DNA of 6,035 nt from Actinomycetota bacterium (GTDB lineage Bacteria; Actinomycetota; Acidimicrobiia; Acidimicrobiales; Microtrichaceae), in NCBI GenBank assembly GCA_018268735.1, contig JAFDWA010000115.1, forward strand, positions 1 to 6,035, read 5' to 3'. Shown in pieces: positions 4,549 through 6,035 of the stretch. The notes below the pieces were generated by a model. The model was not told the DNA's origin and did no database searches. It saw nothing but the letters and a program-made list of their open reading frames with translations. Numbering within the stretch: position 1 is the first letter of the stretch; every line of letters begins with the position of its first letter. The translations under genes were made by a program, and so were the position numbers.

Positions 4549-6035
4549 ATGTCGGACACCGAATCGAACCCACCAGGGGGAGCAGCCGCGACCCCGTCGC
4601 CCTCGCCCGCTCCGCCACCCGCGTCCCGACCGCCGGTCGTTCGGCCGCCGTCGTCTGCTCCGGGCGACCCGCGACCGCCGACGGCTGAGGACGCTCCGGC
4701 GAAGCCGAAGATCGGCGACACCCGACCAGCGCCGCCGATGCCCCCCACGGGGACTCGGTCGGCGGCCGTCGATCGAGCGCCTGACCGGGCTGGTGGGCAG
4801 GGCGGTGCTCCCGATCAGCCGGGCGGGGGTCAGTCACGCAGCAGCCGTCGTCGCCGACGCCGCCGCGGTGGTGGTGGTGGTGGCCAGGGTCAGTCCAGCC
4901 AGCAGGGTCAGTCCAGCCAGCAGGGTCAGTCCAGCCAGCAGGGCCAGTCGAACAAGCAGGGTCAGTCCAGCCAGCAGGGCAAGCCCGGTGGGGGCGGTGC
5001 CCAGGCCAGCCGGAGCGGTGCGAAGGGCCGTTCCGGGGCCGCGCCCACACCGGTCGAAGCCGTGCTGGTCGACGAGGATCCCGTGGAGATCGACGAGGAG
5101 ATCCTCGAGCGCCGACGTGGTCGCAAGCGCAAGGGTCGGGCGATCGGCCGATACCAGATGAACGTGCACGTCTCGTCCGACGCGACGCACATCGCTGTCC
5201 TCGAGGGTCGGTCGCTCGTCGAGCACTTCGTCAGCCGCCCTTCCGATGACGTGTCGCAGATCCACGGCAACATCTACGTGGGTCGGGTCGAGAACGTGCT
5301 GCCGGGCATGGAGGCGGCGTTCATCGACATCGCAACGCCGAAGAACGCCGTGCTGTACCGCAGCGACGTCCAATACGACCGCGACGACGTGGAGTCCTCG
5401 AGTGGGGACGCTCCCAGGATCGAGGACGTGCTGAAGGCGCGTCAGCTCATCACCTGCCAGGTCACGAAGAACCCCATCGCACACAAGGGGGCGCGGCTCA
5501 CACAGGAGGTCTCCCTCCCCGGGCGTTTCGTCGTGCTGGTGCCCAACTCGCGCACCTACGGGATCTCGAAGCGGTTGCCGGACGACGAGCGGAAGCGCCT
5601 CCGGCAGATCCTCGACCGCGTGCGTCCAGCGGACCACGGCCTGATCGTCCGGACCGCCGCGGAGAACGTCACGGCCGACGAGATCGAGCGCGACGTGGCG
5701 CGGCTGGTCGGGCAGTGGGAGCAGATCGCGGAGCTGGCCGCATCGCAGCAACGCCCTGGACTCATCTACCGCGAGCCGGAGATGGCGGTGCGCATCATCC
5801 GCGAGGAGTTCAACTCCGAGTACCGCAGCGTGCTCATCGACGACCGTGCCCTCTACGAGGACATGCGGGACTACGTCGCGGCGGTGGCGCCGGCCCTCGT
5901 GGACCGGATCCAGTTCTACGACGAGTCAGCAGAGTCGCTGCCGATGTTCGAGCGCTTCCACGTCACCGAACAGCTCGTGAAGGCGCTGGATCGGAAGGTC
6001 TGGCTCCCGTCCGGTGGTTCGCTGATCATCGAGCA
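4549..6035 (+). CDS. rne: Ribonuclease E/G (Rne/Rng family), N-terminal part; 3' end outside the window
   Basis: An endoribonuclease that by family processes rRNA and tRNA precursors and starts mRNA decay. The reading frame is open from ATG 4549 to the right edge: 495 complete codons and two bases. Residues 1-203 are low complexity: a Pro/Ala/Ser-rich start, RSSRRRRRRR (97-106), six glycines (107-112), five QGQSSQ-like repeats (113-142), an acidic patch and a second basic patch ERRRGRKRKGR (from 187). The conserved part starts near Met204. The S1 region carries GNIYVGRVENVLPGMEAAFIDI (240-261). It is followed by KNPIAHKGARLT (307-318), SLPGRF, GLIVRTAAE (364-372), YREPE, MFERFHV and KVWLPSGGSLIIE (483-495). 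The catalytic aspartates, expected about ten residues further on in the EALT...DIN block, are beyond the edge. The partial last codon (ca) fits the Gln often found there. It follows the DUF2344 gene by 12 bases, so co-transcription is likely. Whether it is Rne or Rng cannot be settled without the C-terminus. Confidence 0.95.
   Translation, partial: MSDTESNPPGGAAATPSPSPAPPPASRPPVVRPPSSAPGDPRPPTAEDAPAKPKIGDTRPAPPMPPTGTRSAAVDRAPDRAGGQGGAPDQPGGGQSRSSRRRRRRRGGGGGGQGQSSQQGQSSQQGQSSQQGQSNKQGQSSQQGKPGGGGAQASRSGAKGRSGAAPTPVEAVLVDEDPVEIDEEILERRRGRKRKGRAIGRYQMNVHVSSDATHIAVLEGRSLVEHFVSRPSDDVSQIHGNIYVGRVENVLPGMEAAFIDIATPKNAVLYRSDVQYDRDDVESSSGDAPRIEDVLKARQLITCQVTKNPIAHKGARLTQEVSLPGRFVVLVPNSRTYGISKRLPDDERKRLRQILDRVRPADHGLIVRTAAENVTADEIERDVARLVGQWEQIAELAASQQRPGLIYREPEMAVRIIREEFNSEYRSVLIDDRALYEDMRDYVAAVAPALVDRIQFYDESAESLPMFERFHVTEQLVKALDRKVWLPSGGSLIIE
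4885..4980 (+). repeat. Tandem 18-bp in-frame repeats encoding QGQSSQ
   Basis: Five 18-bp units run head to tail from 4885 to 4974, with a partial sixth (CAGGGC) to 4980. Units 1, 2, 3 and 5 are identical base for base; unit 4 (4939-4956) differs at four positions and encodes QGQSNK. Because the period is a multiple of three, gain or loss of units would keep the RNase frame open. Identity at silent positions points to recent unit duplication. Directly upstream is a short GGT run (4867-4881) encoding glycine. Confidence 0.92.

Noticed and set aside
4533..4688. Short + frame starting at the ATGA overlap after the DUF2344 gene
   Set aside because: Although the ATGA is attractive, the 51-residue product has no family features, while ATG 4549 has a ribosome-binding site and leads into the full RNase frame.
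4834..5751. Minus-strand frame with LLAGLT-type repeats, and another at 4352-5050 with PAGWTD repeats
   Set aside because: The repeats are just reverse-strand readings of the 18-bp coding minisatellite in the RNase gene.

Overview
This window reads as a chromosomal housekeeping region of a high-GC actinobacterium. The evidence is the strongly GC-rich third codon positions, the gene order (cell-elongation genes followed by a radical SAM / DUF2344 / RNase E block) and a start codon that looks leaderless. The order matches the arrangement I recall from Streptomyces (mreBCD-pbp2-sfr upstream of a radical SAM gene and an RNase E gene). An acidimicrobial or other deep actinobacterial lineage is possible, but the class cannot be fixed from the sequence alone. 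All genes are on the + strand. There are no RNA genes, mobile elements or CRISPR arrays, and no gene-free stretch longer than 62 bases.

Layout: (1) bases 1-606 hold the 3' end of a class B penicillin-binding protein (PBP2/MrdA), with its KTGT motif. (2) Bases 603-1736 hold a complete RodA/FtsW-family glycosyltransferase that overlaps the PBP2 stop by ATGA. (3) Bases 1737-1798 are the only real spacer. It carries a -10-like TACACT framed by a perfect 7-7-7 inverted repeat, directly before a start codon with no Shine-Dalgarno. (4) Bases 1799-3802 hold a 667-residue B12-binding-fold/radical SAM protein of the TIGR03960 type. (5) Bases 3802-4536 hold its usual partner, a DUF2344/TIGR03936 protein, overlapping by one base. 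(6) From 4549 to the right edge runs the 5' part of an RNase E/G gene. It has a disordered extension of about 200 residues with Arg, Gly and QGQSSQ repeats, followed by the S1 domain and the start of the nuclease domain; the catalytic aspartates lie beyond the edge.

How the genes work together: PBP2 and RodA form the transpeptidase/glycosyltransferase pair of the elongation machinery. The second block looks like a separate transcription unit in which an uncharacterised radical SAM enzyme and its DUF2344 partner are coupled to RNase E/G, usually followed by the ribosomal protein genes rplU and rpmA. That conserved but functionally unexplained trio is the most interesting system here. At finer scale, an inverted repeat of some kind sits at each gene junction. 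Two of them merit checking: the one over the putative promoter at 1776-1796, and an 8-bp stem-loop just before the ribosome-binding site of the RNase gene at 4511-4530.
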